The notes beneath the pieces are model-generated. The model did not search any database. It saw nothing but the letters and a program-made list of their open reading frames with translations, and was not told the origin of the DNA. DNA of 64,000 nucleotides from Bacteroidales bacterium (GTDB taxonomy: Bacteria > Bacteroidota > Bacteroidia > Bacteroidales > UBA1715), in assembly GCA_016714605.1 (NCBI GenBank), contig JADKDL010000009.1, forward strand, positions 95,196 through 159,195, in the 5' to 3' direction. Made by a program: the position numbers and the translations under genes. Shown one piece after another: positions 38,431 through 49,459 of the stretch (position 1 is the first letter of the stretch; each line of letters opens with the position of its first letter).

Positions 38431-41400
38431 TCATTTTTTAATATTCTCAGAAAACACCGAATTATATTGTTTTACAAAACGGTCAACATCGGTAAAACCT
38501 ACAGCTGTTGCGGTTTCTGTAACAGAAGTAGCTCCTGAATTGAACATTAATCGGGCTTTCCGTAATCGGTAATTTTCTATAAGCTGCTCGGGGTGCGAAT
38601 TGAGCACTGCCTTGCATTTACGTATTAGTTGTTTGGCAGACACTCCCATTATTTCAGCCAAAACTTCGGTGTTGAATGCTTTATTGGTGTATCCGGTTTC
38701 TATATGTTTCATGACCGACTCAACAAAGGCTTCTTCTGGCAGTACTAATTTTGGCTGTATAAGAGATTGTTGCATCTGCTTGTGAGCATACTCTCGCTGA
38801 TCTTTTATGGTGCTGTATATTGAAAATATTCGTGCTTTGAGTATGTCTAAATCAAATGGTTTTCTTATGTAGTCTATAGCTCCGGTACGCAGTCAATCAA
38901 CTCTGATTCTTTTGCTATTTCTGAGGTTACCAAAACTACCGGAATATGCGAGGTTATTGCATTAGCTTTTATTTCTTTACACATCTCAATACCATTTTGC
39001 AATGGCATATTTATATCTGACAAAATAATGTCGGGAATAAGTTCTAATGCTTTGCGTTTGCCTTCCAAACCGTCGCTTGCTGAAACTATTGTAAAATAAT
39101 CGGAGAATACGGCCGAAAGAAATTCGCGCATCTCTGAATTATCTTCTATTACCAACAATATATTTGAACTTATTTCTATTGCATTTTCGGTAAAAGTCTG
39201 TGTTTGAGGTAATGTAATTTTATTGCTTGAAACCTCTTCTATCTCTATAGGTTTGGGTAAGGTAATAATAAAACTGGTGCTTTTACCAATTGTACTCTTT
39301 ACATTAATATAGCCTTGATTTTTTTGAATAAATTCATGACAGATTTTTAGTCCTAGTCCGGTACCTTTTTCATTGTTTGTTCCATAGGTTGAATTAAACT
39401 CATCCGGATTGAAAAGTTTCTGAATCTGCTCTTCGCTCATGCCCACTCCGGTATCGGAAATGGTGATTTGTACCTGTAATTCATTTTCGGTAGCCGACAA
39501 GGTAATGATCCCATCATCGGGAGTGAATTTTATAGAATTACCTAACAGGTTTCTTACCACCGTACTTATCATTCGGGCATCTATAAAGGCTTTTATGGTT
39601 TTTGTAAGTTCTATTTTAATACTTATATTTTTGTTTCGTGCAGTTTCTGCCAATAAAGAAACCACATCGCTAATAATGTCGTTTACGTTTGCCACATCGG
39701 GTTTATAGGCAATATTACTGGTTTGTGAGCGAGCCCATTCGAGCAGATTGAGCATCTCCTCTTGCAACTTTGTTGCTGCTACAAATGCTCCGTCTATGAA
39801 TTTCATTCGTTTAGCATCGTCGTATTTTATATAGTTTTTCTGCAATAAGTCCAACACGCCTACCACAGCACCGAGCGGATTTTTAAGGTCATGGGCTATA
39901 ATTGACATAAGTCTGTCTTTGGTCTCTAGGGTATGCGAAAGTTCACTGTTCTTATGCTCAATGGTTTTCTGTTTTTCGCTGAGTGTAATATTCTGATTTG
40001 CAATTTCATTGTTTGCAGTAAGTAGTTCTCTTGTTCGTTCGCTAACCTTAACTTCGAGCAACTTATTTTGTTCTCTCATATTTCTTGTTCGAATTACTAC
40101 AATGAAAACCACAAGCCCTATAATAAAAACTACAACAAAAACACGAAACCACCATGTTTGCCACCAAGGTGGTAATATGGTAAATTGCAATTGTTCGCCT
40201 ACTTCATTCCAATAACCATGACTATTTGCTGCAATTACATGGAAGGTGTATGTTCCTGGAGGCAAGTTGGTATAGGTGGCTTTTTGCTTTAGTAGTCAAT
40301 GTTGATTTATTGTTAAAGGCGTTTCCTTGCAAACCATCTTCAACCAAGTAATGTTTAAAATAGCCTGTTTTTGGCTCTATACAAACCAAACCTTTATTAG
40401 AACTTACCCAATACCTACCGTTTTTATCTTGGGCTATTGCCTTTAAACTTCTGGGCATTAGTTCAAACTGTGAAGACAAATGTTTGAATGTTTGCGTCTT
40501 GTAATCAAACTTATCCAGACCCTCTGTACAAACCCATATAGCACTGTCTTTGTCTTCAAATACCATTGAAATAAAGCTTCCGCTTATCGAGGTTGTATCT
40601 TGTTTATTATTAAAATACGAAAACAAGCTTCTCCCATCGAACATAAACAAACCAAAACTAGTTGTCATCCAGTAATTTCCGCGAGAATCTTTGATTATAT
40701 TATTGCTCCAAAACGGAATACTCATATTGAAAGGGAACAATGGAGAAGGATTTTGAGCATTATAGAAACAATCTTTTTTTATGTCGTAAATATTAATTCC
40801 ATTACCATGAGTAGCAACCCAGAGGTAATCGCCATCTTTCAAAACACCTTTCACGCAGTTAAAATTTATCCAATCTTTTCGTTCATCATTAGGGATAAAG
40901 GTTCTAGAAGTACCTGTTTTGGGGTCGAACAAACAGATGCCCCCACCCCAAGTAGCCAACCAAAGCTTACCATCGCCATTGGGTTCTATATAAAGCACGA
41001 AATTTGAAGATATTGCCGGATAGGAATAAACCTCAATAGTTTGATTCAGACTATCAAATTTATGCAAACCACCCCATCAGTTCCGATCCACATTATGCCA
41101 CTTGAGTCTTGATAAAAACAGACAGAACGTTCGTTCTTAAGCGAGAGATTAGGTGCTCCGTTTTTGCCTAAGTACTTGAATTTATTTTTTCTATAATTGA
41201 GTATATTCAATCCGCCACTGTGAGTACCTAGAAGCAAATCGCCCTCTGAATTTTCTACAATTGCGCTTACACTATTTGATCGTAAACTGAATTTATCTTC
41301 TTCGTTAATTTTATAACTTTTGAAAGTCTCCTTTTCGGCATCATATTTACACAATCCTCCATTTATGGTTCCTACCCAAATTTGCCCTTTTGAATCTTGC

Positions 41401-42236
41401 AGAAAGCTGCAAATTTCATTTGATCCTAATGTGGTATTATTTCCAAAGGTATTAACAAACTGTTTCACCTCATCGGTTTCTACGTTCAATCGGAGCAATC
41501 CTGCTTTTGGTGTTCCTATCCAGAGATATCCTTTATTGTCAAAATCTAAAGTTGCAACACCAAAACTCTTTCCGAGCATCCGTTTTATTACATATTCATC
41601 AAAACCATTTTTAAGGGAATCGTATACAAGTAGTGTTTCGGAGTTAAAATTCCCAACCCATATCTTACCATCGGTCGACTGTGCAATGGCTTGACCGTTG
41701 ATATTGGTAATATCTTTGCCTTTGAGCGATTTTTCATACCAGATGAACGAGTCTGTTGCTTCATCATACCTAGCAATACCAAAAGTAGTTGCTATCCATA
41801 AGGTATTACCTCTATCAAGAAATATTCTGCGAATACTATTTTTAGCTACCTTTCGGTTTTTGTCTGCATCCGGGATTATAATTTGCTTGAAATTGTCTTT
41901 TTCATGATTGTAAATAGACAAACCATTGAATCTATGTCCTATCCACAACTTTCCATGCCTGTCGAGCTGCATTGAATAAATGCTATTATCGCCCAATGAG
42001 GTGCTGTCGTCGGCAATTGTCAGGTAATTTTTACATGTATTACCATCAAACCTATACAATCCGCTGTATGTACCTAACCAAATATATTTTTCATTATCTT
42101 CAAGTACACATACTATAAATTTATCATTCATATTATGTGCAGCACCAATATAATCAAACTTCAAACTCTGGGAATGAATAGTAATGATGCAGGATAATAA
42201 AAAAAGCAGAATGATTTTAATTTTCATTATTCTCAA
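38431..42236 (-). pseudogene. Hybrid two-component system regulator (propeller sensor, kinase, receiver, AraC), with frame breaks and internal deletion
   Basis: The pieces follow each other in order. A signal peptide and propeller repeats run from 42236 to 41046. More propellers run from 41067 to about 40285. The second half of Y_Y_Y (PPGTYTFHVIAAN), a membrane helix, HisKA (IIAHDLKNPLGA), HATPase (RNLLGNSIKFTP, GTGLGLKICHEF) and a receiver (ILLVIEDNSEMREFL, DIILSDINMP) run to about 38883. The receiver end (YIRKPFDLDIL) and an AraC helix-turn-helix (EVLAEIMGVSAKQLIRKC) end at 38431. Breaks lie near 41070 (a G missing from a G run), near 40285 and near 38883. At the second one about 90-100 residues of the Y_Y_Y domain are also missing. 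The neighbour is a GH8 enzyme, its likely target. Confidence 0.85.
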
Positions 42237-42488
42237 TTGTTTAAAACACTATGGTTGTGAATAAATCTAAACGTTTAAAAACAACTTCAACAAAAAACAC
42301 CAAATACCAAAAAAAATAGTATTTAGGTCTTCTCCAGTATCGTGCAACTTAGTGAATATATTATAAAAACATACCAAAAATTGTATTATATAAACCATAT
42401 CTGTATATGATATAGATTATTAATAAGTATGTTTAGATAGACAAACCTATAATATAAGCACAAATTAAGGGTTGAAAATTGTTAGTAA

Positions 42489-42684
42489 GATTGAACCCTT
42501 TTCAGGGTTCTGTATGGTAAGAAACATATTTTTCACCCCGAGTTTTACTCGGGGCTATTCATATTCAATCCTTTTAGGATTGTAAGAGATAAAAACCACG
42601 AAGTGGTTAAATGTGAATAGCCCCGTATGTAATACGGGGTATGAATTGTCAAGAAAAAGAACCCTGGATAGGGTTCAATATTAA
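42489..42684. repeat. Nested palindromic repeat cluster
   Basis: Outer arms are attgaacccttttcagggtt and aaccctggatagggttcaat. Inside them lie caccccgagttttactcggg paired with agccccgtatgtaatacggg, and at the centre caatccttttaggattg and accacgaagtggt. The whole 196-bp block is an imperfect inverted repeat. It separates the regulator from the GH8 gene and may end transcription of the latter. Confidence 0.8.
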
Positions 42685-42713
42685 AAATCTCTAATTTAAA
42701 TTCTCATTACAGC

Positions 42714-43967
42714 CTATTTTTCAGGCATCCAGATTTTATATTTACCCGAGCAGTTCAGGTAACCTAGCATGTAAAGCAATCCGTTATAATATCTATGTAC
42801 ACCTTCGGGCAGATTTGAATCCCAGAGCTCTTGTACATAATCGGCAGATTTTTCATTGTTGGTTCCCAGTATGCCAGTGGCATTCATTGCTACACAGCCA
42901 ACACTATGACCCCAGGTAAATGAAACTGGAGAGCCGTCCCAGTTATATACGGTTTTGTAATCTTTACCTTGCGAATTGAAGAAGTTAATCCAACGGCTTA
43001 GTAGGGTTTCTTGCCAAACTTCATTTCCCCACCAGTGCACGTCTACACCTAGATTCATAGCCACACGCCACGAATCGCCACAGAACTTATCAGAATTTGC
43101 ATTAAAATCGGTTGCCTGTGGTTTACCCGCAAAGCTCATATACTCAGTAACCAAACCCGAAACCGGATGTACTGCTCTGGGCAAATAAGCTTTGCTGGTA
43201 TCGGCTACAGCCGTCCAGAAGTCATTGTCTTTATCGGCCCAAACAGCCCACAGTTTGTAGAATGCCGGCAGATGGTATGATGGATCGGTAAAGGTATTGT
43301 GCGGCCCTTGGGTTACAAACACTACCTTTTTCTCGGTATGGTTAAACATATTACTCAAACCGTCTTGTATACCTCCATTTCTGGTTTCCAAATGAACCAT
43401 ATCGTGCAATAGCTGGTTAGCTTCTGCCTTATAATTGAATATTCCGGTACTATCGCCCCAACGATGTGAAGCAAAAAACAATGCGGTTACAAAATACTCC
43501 TCGCCATCGGGAGCGCTATTCATATCATTCACGGTATGTGTATTGAAATTGCCACTCCATGCAAAATATCCTTTACGGTATCCGGTTTTATTCTGCATAT
43601 AGGTTTTGGCATATTTCCAGAGTGCGTTGAACTCCTTTTTCTTGTTGAGCTGAACGGCTACCATCATACCATAAGACATGCCTTCGGTGCGAACATCTTG
43701 AAAATAGGTGTCTTTTATATATGCCATATCATCGCCCACCGGATAATAGACTCTCTGGGTAGAATCGTTGCCATAAAACAACTGGGTGTAAATCTGCTCT
43801 ACTCGTGCATCTATCTCTTGCTGGGATTTTCCTATTTCTTTGAATAAATTTCTGTACTCTCCTGTGTAATACGCTCCTTTTGGTTCTTGTTTTTTTGATA
43901 CCTTTTGACTATTGGCATTAATCACTCCTAATAATAAAAGTAGAAAAATAAGAAAATAATGGTTCAT
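42714..43967 (-). CDS. Secreted GH8 reducing-end xylose-releasing exo-oligoxylanase
   Basis: A signal peptide (NHYFLIFLLLLLGVINANS) is followed by a complete GH8 (alpha/alpha)6 domain. The general acid is Glu 95 in DVRTEGMSYGMM, conserved Asp 154 lies in SAPDGEEYF, and CGDSWRVAMNLGVDVHW is the stretch with the likely base. The later part (NLPEGVHRYYNGLLYMLGYL) is like that of Rex-type enzymes, which remove xylose from the reducing end of xylo-oligosaccharides. The length of 417 residues is normal. No C-terminal sorting domain is present, so it is probably periplasmic. It lies behind the hybrid regulator. Confidence 0.9.
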   Translation of the reverse strand: MNHYFLIFLLLLLGVINANSQKVSKKQEPKGAYYTGEYRNLFKEIGKSQQEIDARVEQIYTQLFYGNDSTQRVYYPVGDDMAYIKDTYFQDVRTEGMSYGMMVAVQLNKKKEFNALWKYAKTYMQNKTGYRKGYFAWSGNFNTHTVNDMNSAPDGEEYFVTALFFASHRWGDSTGIFNYKAEANQLLHDMVHLETRNGGIQDGLSNMFNHTEKKVVFVTQGPHNTFTDPSYHLPAFYKLWAVWADKDNDFWTAVADTSKAYLPRAVHPVSGLVTEYMSFAGKPQATDFNANSDKFCGDSWRVAMNLGVDVHWWGNEVWQETLLSRWINFFNSQGKDYKTVYNWDGSPVSFTWGHSVGCVAMNATGILGTNNEKSADYVQELWDSNLPEGVHRYYNGLLYMLGYLNCSGKYKIWMPEK

Positions 43968-44285
43968 GTGTTCGCTTTAAATGGTTTTGATATATATCTA
44001 GTAATGCAAAATATCAGTTGTTTATTTTCGGTGAACTGCATACGCATCTGTGGTTCAGGGTAAAATATATTTATATTACACAGAGATTCACAAAAGAGAC
44101 ACAGAGAACCACCGAGCATGTTTCCCAACTCTTGATTCGTATTATTAATATTTTCCAAATCTATAAAAAGATGTTTATTTACAAATCATTTTTATTTTAA
44201 TTTCTAATACTGTTTTCAATTTTATTTGATTTACCTAATACAGGGCGAGTCTCCAAGTAACATTACGAATTAAGAAATAAAATTA
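43968..44285. other. Intergenic region upstream of GH8 and DUF4286 genes
   Basis: No gene is supported. A stretch at about 44078-44120 reads cacagagattcacaaaagagacacagagaaccaccgag, written here as overlapping cacagag/gacacagag blocks, a loose internal repeat. It probably also holds the GH8 promoter. Confidence 0.3.
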
Positions 44286-44293
44286 TACCTTTG
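44286..44293 (+). promoter_or_regulatory. Putative -7 promoter box for DUF4286 gene
   Basis: TACCTTTG at 44286-44293 fits the Bacteroidota TAnnTTTG box and lies 26 bases before the start codon. The -33 element is not obvious. Confidence 0.45.
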
Positions 44294-44319
44294 CAATGTG
44301 AACAAAAAAATAATCTATC

Positions 44320-44619
44320 GTGATACTACTGAACAACACCTATAGCATAGAAAAAACAATAGAAAAAGAATGGGTAGCATGGATGAAGGAGAAATTCATT
44401 CCCATAATAAATGACACCGGCTTGTGCAATTGTTTGCTTCTGAAAGTGGAACAAATCTACGACGAGGGCGGAGTAAGTTTTGCATTGCAATATAGCTTTA
44501 ACAGCAAAACCCAAATGGAGTATTTTAAAGACAAATTTGAATCAAAGCTGAATTTGCTACATAATGCTAAATTCAGGAATAAATTCGAGCTGTTTGTAAC
44601 CGTTTTGGAGACGGTGTGA
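44320..44619 (+). CDS. DUF4286 family protein
   Basis: The 99-residue protein (MILLNNTYSIEKTIEKEWVA, WMKEKFIPIINDTGL, FALQYSFNSKTQMEYFKDKF) matches the DUF4286 family, a small alpha/beta-barrel-like (ferredoxin-type) fold common in Bacteroidota and of unknown function. A -7 promoter box lies just upstream, so it is likely a single-gene unit. Confidence 0.88.
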   Translation: MILLNNTYSIEKTIEKEWVAWMKEKFIPIINDTGLCNCLLLKVEQIYDEGGVSFALQYSFNSKTQMEYFKDKFESKLNLLHNAKFRNKFELFVTVLETV

Positions 44620-44659
44620 TTTGGAATTGATAAAGATTTAGTACTTTATTTTTTTCGCT

Positions 44660-44830
44660 GACTAAAGCCAATAATGAATTTTATTTTATGTATCCTCCAG
44701 CTAAAGCAGGAGGCAATTCATTGGGTGGGAATGTGGCTTTAGCCCATTCTAAAAATGAGTAGTGCTTTTATTTTTCGCCAACGTCAATGTCTTCATTGAC
44801 GTTTTACTAAATAATTCATGCAACCCTAAC
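44660..44830. repeat. Composite dispersed repeat (copy 3)
   Basis: The order is actaaagccaataa..gaattttat, tcctccagctaaagcaggag (44693-44712), gcaattcattggg, gtggctttagcccattct, aaatgagta, and ttcgccaacgtcaatgtctt with cattgacg. The same order is found at 60095-60235, and in part at 17181 and 63750. Confidence 0.8.
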
Positions 44831-44854
44831 TCTATATATAGTTCACATAAGAGA

Positions 44855-44922
44855 GTACCAAGCCGAGGCTGGTAAAAACATAGCGAGGGATAAATTATAT
44901 GGTCAGCCATATAATTTATCCC
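44855..44922. repeat. Single-copy unit of the 42-bp palindromic repeat
   Basis: The header gccgaggctggtaaaaacat is followed by a perfect 16-bp stem, gggataaattatatgg (44887-44902) with ccatataatttatccc (44907-44922) and a tcag loop. The header and unit match 733-790, where the unit is amplified. Confidence 0.85.
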
Positions 44923-44990
44923 TGCTTTTTAATCTGCTTATTAGCTTTTACAAAAATATTTTAATATGTTTGAAGTGAAAAAATAGTGTT

Positions 44991-46896
44991 ATGATAGCTT
45001 CTTCCGAATTAAAAGGTGAATTTGAAATTGAGTTGGTAAATAGAATCATTCCAAGGAGTGGCTTTTTTGTGCTTACTGATAATGAATGCGCTGGAGTTTT
45101 TCTCGATGGAATTCTTGAGTTGTTTTCTCATTTAGGTTACATCATGAAGCCCGCTTCAGGCATTTGCCTCACCAGTATAATTACCGACGAGGAGGTTGAT
45201 GAAATTATCAAATACCTACATACCGAATGGATAAATAAAGTTACTTCCTTGGGCTGGGTTTATGATTCTGCGTTTTCTGTTGAGCTGAAAACGCATCCGG
45301 CAATTACTCCTTTTGAACGTATTGACACCAATCTGCTCTGTATTCTGAGAGAGTTTGTTTGGTTTATTCCGGTATTATTATTTAGAAACAAACTGGAATT
45401 AATGAGAGCGTATGAGTCGGAAAGTTTAAAATTAGATTATGAAATATCGGAATTGATTGCAAGGAAAATTCACAATAGTTACATTAGTTTATCAAAAAAC
45501 AATATCGACAACAAATTAGAAAATCTTATTTCGTTTAATTTTGTAAAAGAAACGCAATATATTACCAATTGGGAAGCGCTTCCTGATGTGATAAAACGTG
45601 TAAACCTCGGATTTGCGCACCAAATGTTTGTAAAGTTTTTATCTATTGGCTATAAAATAGAAAAGACGAACGAGCTTGTGCCTTTACATATATTCACCGA
45701 CGATGAATTGGAACAGCTATCAAAAATAGAACACGAGCGCTGGAGCTGGCAAAAAAGAATAGATGGGTTTACCTACGCCCCTCATAGAGACGATGCTTTG
45801 AAATTGCACCCTTGCCTACTGCCTTATGCTGAAATTTCGGAATACGAAAAGGATAAAGACCGTGTGCTTACCGCCAAGATTCCTTCCATATTACAAATTT
45901 TGCAGTTGAGACTTATTAAGCTAAAACCATCTGAGAAGGATAAGCTACCGTATACATTTCAGCCTACAAGTTTAATTGAGAATATTAAGCGTAGTGTACT
46001 GAAATGGCATAACGAAATTGCATCAAACAAAAATATTCCTGAAGAAATAGCCAAAGAATTGACCAACACCGGTAGATTTGAACATAAAATAAATCAATTG
46101 GTTAGTAGTTTTACTGCCGGTCAACAGTACCAACAAGCATTTATTACCAACCCCCTGGCTATACAATCTATACTACCTCAGAGTTTTGTACTTTTCAAAC
46201 CGCGCGATATTGTAGGTGGCGATTACTATTTTACCTTTCAGAAAGACGATAAGATTCTCTGTTTCTTGGGCGATTGCCTTGGGCATAGTATTTTAGGTGC
46301 ATTAGGAACAATGGTTGCCGCAACGTTTCTTGAATTTTACACCAAAAGTCACGACTTCGATATCACTAATGTTGCAAAGTTAATAGCTGATATTGAACTT
46401 CATTTTGATACGAAATTTTCAAAAAGCAAATCGGCAAACGGAGCCAACCCTAATGGCATAAAAAGCATTCCACGTGTGGGTGCCGAAAAATATATAGATG
46501 CCGAAGCGTATTGCATTGATAAATCCAATAATTGCATGTATGTAGCAGGAAATTTGAAACACGTGTTGGTATTATCGAACAATGAGGTAAAATTTGAATA
46601 TGTTAAAGTGAGATAAATCTATTGCAACTGAAAATAAAAGAATAAGCCTATCAAAAGGCGATTCAATATACCTTTTCTCTGATGGTTATTATGACCAAAT
46701 AGGTGGCTTAGAAAACAAACAAGTAAAAAGGAGTGGCTTAATACAATTAATAAAAGAATACTCAAGCAAAGCAATAGATGAACAATTAAATTCCCTATTG
46801 TATTACATTGAAAATTATTTACATGACGGCAAAGAAGAACAGTTTGACGACATTACAATATTCGGAAATATATATGATCAAAATATATACATTTAA
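44991..46896 (+). CDS. RyR-domain protein fused to SpoIIE/PP2C-type phosphatase (one frameshift)
   Basis: The N-terminal half holds two RyR-like domains. The first is around TDEEVDEIIKYLHTEWINK with GWVYDSAF and THPAITPF. The second is clear: LSKIEHERWSWQKRIDGFTY, APHRDDALKLHPCLLPYAEI. A helical linker leads to a PP2C/SpoIIE domain: VLFKPRDIVGGDYYFTF, ILCFLGDCLGHSILGALGTM (metal-binding Asp), then after a one-base shift at 46614 ISLSKGDSIYLFSDGYYDQI and EQFDDITIFGNI. It would dephosphorylate a Ser/Thr protein, perhaps an anti-sigma antagonist, when the RyR part binds its ligand. No transmembrane part is seen. It converges on the TIR gene. Confidence 0.85.
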
Positions 46897-46939
46897 CGAG
46901 AGATTGTAACGAGAAGCTGTTATTTAACTGCAAGGCTTA

Positions 46940-48291
46940 CTAATCTTTCACACATCTAACCGAAAAGCCTAAGTTTTTAGGGTAATCAAAAATATTTGCA
47001 ACCTGTCTTAGTTCACCTACGGTAACGCTTGTTACTTCAAGAGGATTTTTAATAGATGATGTCCACCAGTGTCCTCGCTTTCCAAGATGGTCAAATGCTC
47101 CATTGCTAAAGCACCAGCCACCAAATATAGAAGCCCATTTGTCGGGGTTGTTAAGGTTTTCATAGGCATCAGCATTTCGTCCGCCTGAATTGTCAAGCAG
47201 GGTAACAAATTCGTTTTTGGTTGGTACGTGCCATCCTGTAGGGCAAAGTTTACCTGTATTCACGGCATACCAATTATATAAAGCTCCATAGGTGTTTTTG
47301 TGGGAAATATCATTATTGTACCAGCAATAAGCTCCTTGTTTGTCGGTTTTCCATTGCAATTTTCCAGGAATGTTTTTAATGCTGCTACCATCGTTATAGA
47401 GAGTAGCTCTTAGATTTTCAGCCATCCAAGTCTGATTGCCTATTTGCACGATTTTGTATACTTCACCGTCTCTTGGGTCGGTAAAGGTAGCGTGATTTTG
47501 TTCTTTATTCTCAGTCTTAATTTCTTGAGGTTTTGATTCGCTCGTTACAACTGCTTCTTTCTTTGGTTTTACGCTTGAATTTTCTTTTGATTCTGTATTA
47601 TCAATTACTTCTTCCTCAATTTCAGTTTGTGGAGCTACTTGCTTTGTTTTTACAGGTTCTTTTATTTCGCTTACTTTAAGGGTGTCTATTGTATCATTTA
47701 ATGCCAAATTACTGTCGTTACTAGTATTGAATTTGCTAAATACTAAATAAGAAACACCAAATACGAGTAAGAGCAGAAGTAAAAGTAATGCTCTTTTCTT
47801 GAAAACACTTTATCTTCAGGCTTTTCAGGGGTTATTATTGGCTGAATAACTTTTGCCTCTTCTTTTACAGGAGGCGTAAGTGGTTTGCCAATGTAATATT
47901 GAATACTATTAAATAAATCTTTAAAATAGCTTTCAGGCTTTCCATTATAGGCATCGAGCCAATGGGTAGAACCTAGAAAATATTCCAAAGATTCTGTTGG
48001 GGCAACATCTTCAATCCGGAAAGGAATAATTATCAGATTATGTTTGAATGCTCTTTCTATCTCGTTTTTTACAAAATTTGACGCGTTGGAATGGTGCGAA
48101 AATACAATTACCATTATTTTACTATTGGCAATACCCCTAATTATTCCTGCGCCGTAGTCTTCTCCGTGCATTATATCTCGTGGTGCAATCCAACACTTTA
48201 CATTTTCCTTTTCCAGATAACTACACATTGCTGTTGCTACGTTTTTATCCTGACTAGGGTGACTGATAAATACATCGTGTTGTCTGTCCAT
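46940..48291 (-). CDS. TIR-transmembrane-FISUMP protein (one frameshift)
   Basis: The N-terminal TIR domain reads DVFISHPSQDKNVATAMCSY, KCWIAPRDIMHGEDYGAGII and FVKNEIERAFKHN, with the Glu expected for NADase activity. After one extra T near 47815 is removed, a membrane helix (ALLLLLLLLLVFGVSYLVF) and a charged linker follow. The C-terminus is a FISUMP domain: YKIVQIGNQTWMAENLRATL, YGALYNWYAVNTGKLCPTGW, HVPTKNEF, and GFSVRCVKD. The TIR lies in the cytoplasm and FISUMP outside the membrane. The gene ends 44 bases from the convergent RyR-phosphatase gene. Confidence 0.85.
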
Positions 48292-48429
48292 GAAATGAAA
48301 TTGTTAATTTATTTTGTCTTTTAATCTGAAAAGGAAGCATTCTTGAAAATGCGTTTACAAATATATAAAAGAATCAATTAGTTGTACTCAATAGAAAATA
48401 AATTTATATTGTAAATCTGGTATGATATG

Positions 48430-48921
48430 TTAAGTGTTAATCATTCTTTTGCACTTTCCCGACCAATTAATAATATCCAATCTAATTATTTCTGTACGAC
48501 TGAAAGAATTTTCTGCATATTTCACCCCTTTTTCTTTATCGTTGGGAGAATATTTTTCCAAGAGCAAAACCAGAGCTTGCATTCGCTCTTCCGAGGGGAG
48601 TTGCTTATAGGCAAGACATTCTAAAATAATGCTTTCATATTCGGTTGAAAATTTATCGGGCATAACATTTGTTTTACCCACGATGCAAAATGATACTTTG
48701 TTGTTTTCTTCTATACATTTTAGTTTTCGTCCTTCAGGTGCACAATGCAGGTAGATAGACTTTACGCCATCCCAGGCATAATTAATAGGCAAACCGTATG
48801 CCCCATTATCATTACAACTCATAGACAACACACCATATTCTGCTGTTTTCAACAATTGAAGCGCTGTAGCTTCATCTAGTAAGCGGTCTTGTCGTCTTAC
48901 ATTTGCGTTAGAATAATTCAT
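48430..48921 (-). CDS. Pyridoxamine 5'-phosphate oxidase-like (NimA-type) flavoprotein
   Basis: This 163-residue split-barrel protein begins with NVRRQDRLLDEATALQLL and has EYGVLSMSCNDNGAYGLPIN, IYLHCAPEGRKLKCIEENN and FSTEYESIILECLA. These are typical of the NimA-like branch of FMN-binding reductases, some of which reduce nitroimidazoles. The natural substrate is unknown. It is the first of three minus-strand genes with HD and HPP proteins. Confidence 0.88.
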   Translation of the reverse strand: MNYSNANVRRQDRLLDEATALQLLKTAEYGVLSMSCNDNGAYGLPINYAWDGVKSIYLHCAPEGRKLKCIEENNKVSFCIVGKTNVMPDKFSTEYESIILECLAYKQLPSEERMQALVLLLEKYSPNDKEKGVKYAENSFSRTEIIRLDIINWSGKCKRMINT

Positions 48922-48951
48922 ATTATTTAAATTTTATAAATGATTTGGTTC

Positions 48952-49440
48952 TTACTGTTTTAGATACATACTTTGAATAATAGAACGTCCGGTACTGGTC
49001 TTGAAATATTTAGTTTTTATACTTTCTAAAGAGGAGGTTTCTATTTCATCTTCAAAAATATTAACTAAAAAATCGGACTCTACGATTATTTGAAAATCTA
49101 GACCGTCAATATTCTGATATGTATGATGGTTGCCAATTATAAAACATACTCTATCAATAATATCTGCTTCAAAATTCAAATCAGTCAATATTTTTTTTGC
49201 AATAATTGGTCCTTCTATTTCTTGATATTTCCCTATTGATGAATGGTATTTTATCTCTGCTTCTTTGATGCCTATATCGTGCAAAACAGCAGCAATTTCA
49301 ACAGTTAATATTTCTTTTTCTGAAAGTTTTTCTTTGCGTACAATACAATTTGCAAAGCCATAGACTTTAAGTGCGTGATTTATTCTCTTAATATCCGACT
49401 CAAAATAATTTATCATACTATCAATAACTTCTGCTATCAT
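48952..49440 (-). CDS. HD-domain phosphohydrolase
   Basis: The metal-binding His and Asp residues are present in order: RINHALKVYGFANCIV, VLHDIGIKEAE, the GNHHTYQ pair, and VESDFLVNIFED. HD proteins of this size (162 residues) hydrolyse phosphoesters of nucleotides or related metabolites. No extra domain points to the substrate. It lies 20 bases after the HPP gene on the same strand. Confidence 0.88.
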   Translation of the reverse strand: MIAEVIDSMINYFESDIKRINHALKVYGFANCIVRKEKLSEKEILTVEIAAVLHDIGIKEAEIKYHSSIGKYQEIEGPIIAKKILTDLNFEADIIDRVCFIIGNHHTYQNIDGLDFQIIVESDFLVNIFEDEIETSSLESIKTKYFKTSTGRSIIQSMYLKQ

Positions 49441-49459
49441 TTTTTTTAATGTTTTATTA

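Noticed and set aside
44078..44120. Repeat of cacagag words as a regulatory array
   Set aside because: The spacing is irregular and only three or four words are present, so chance or a decayed repeat is as likely.
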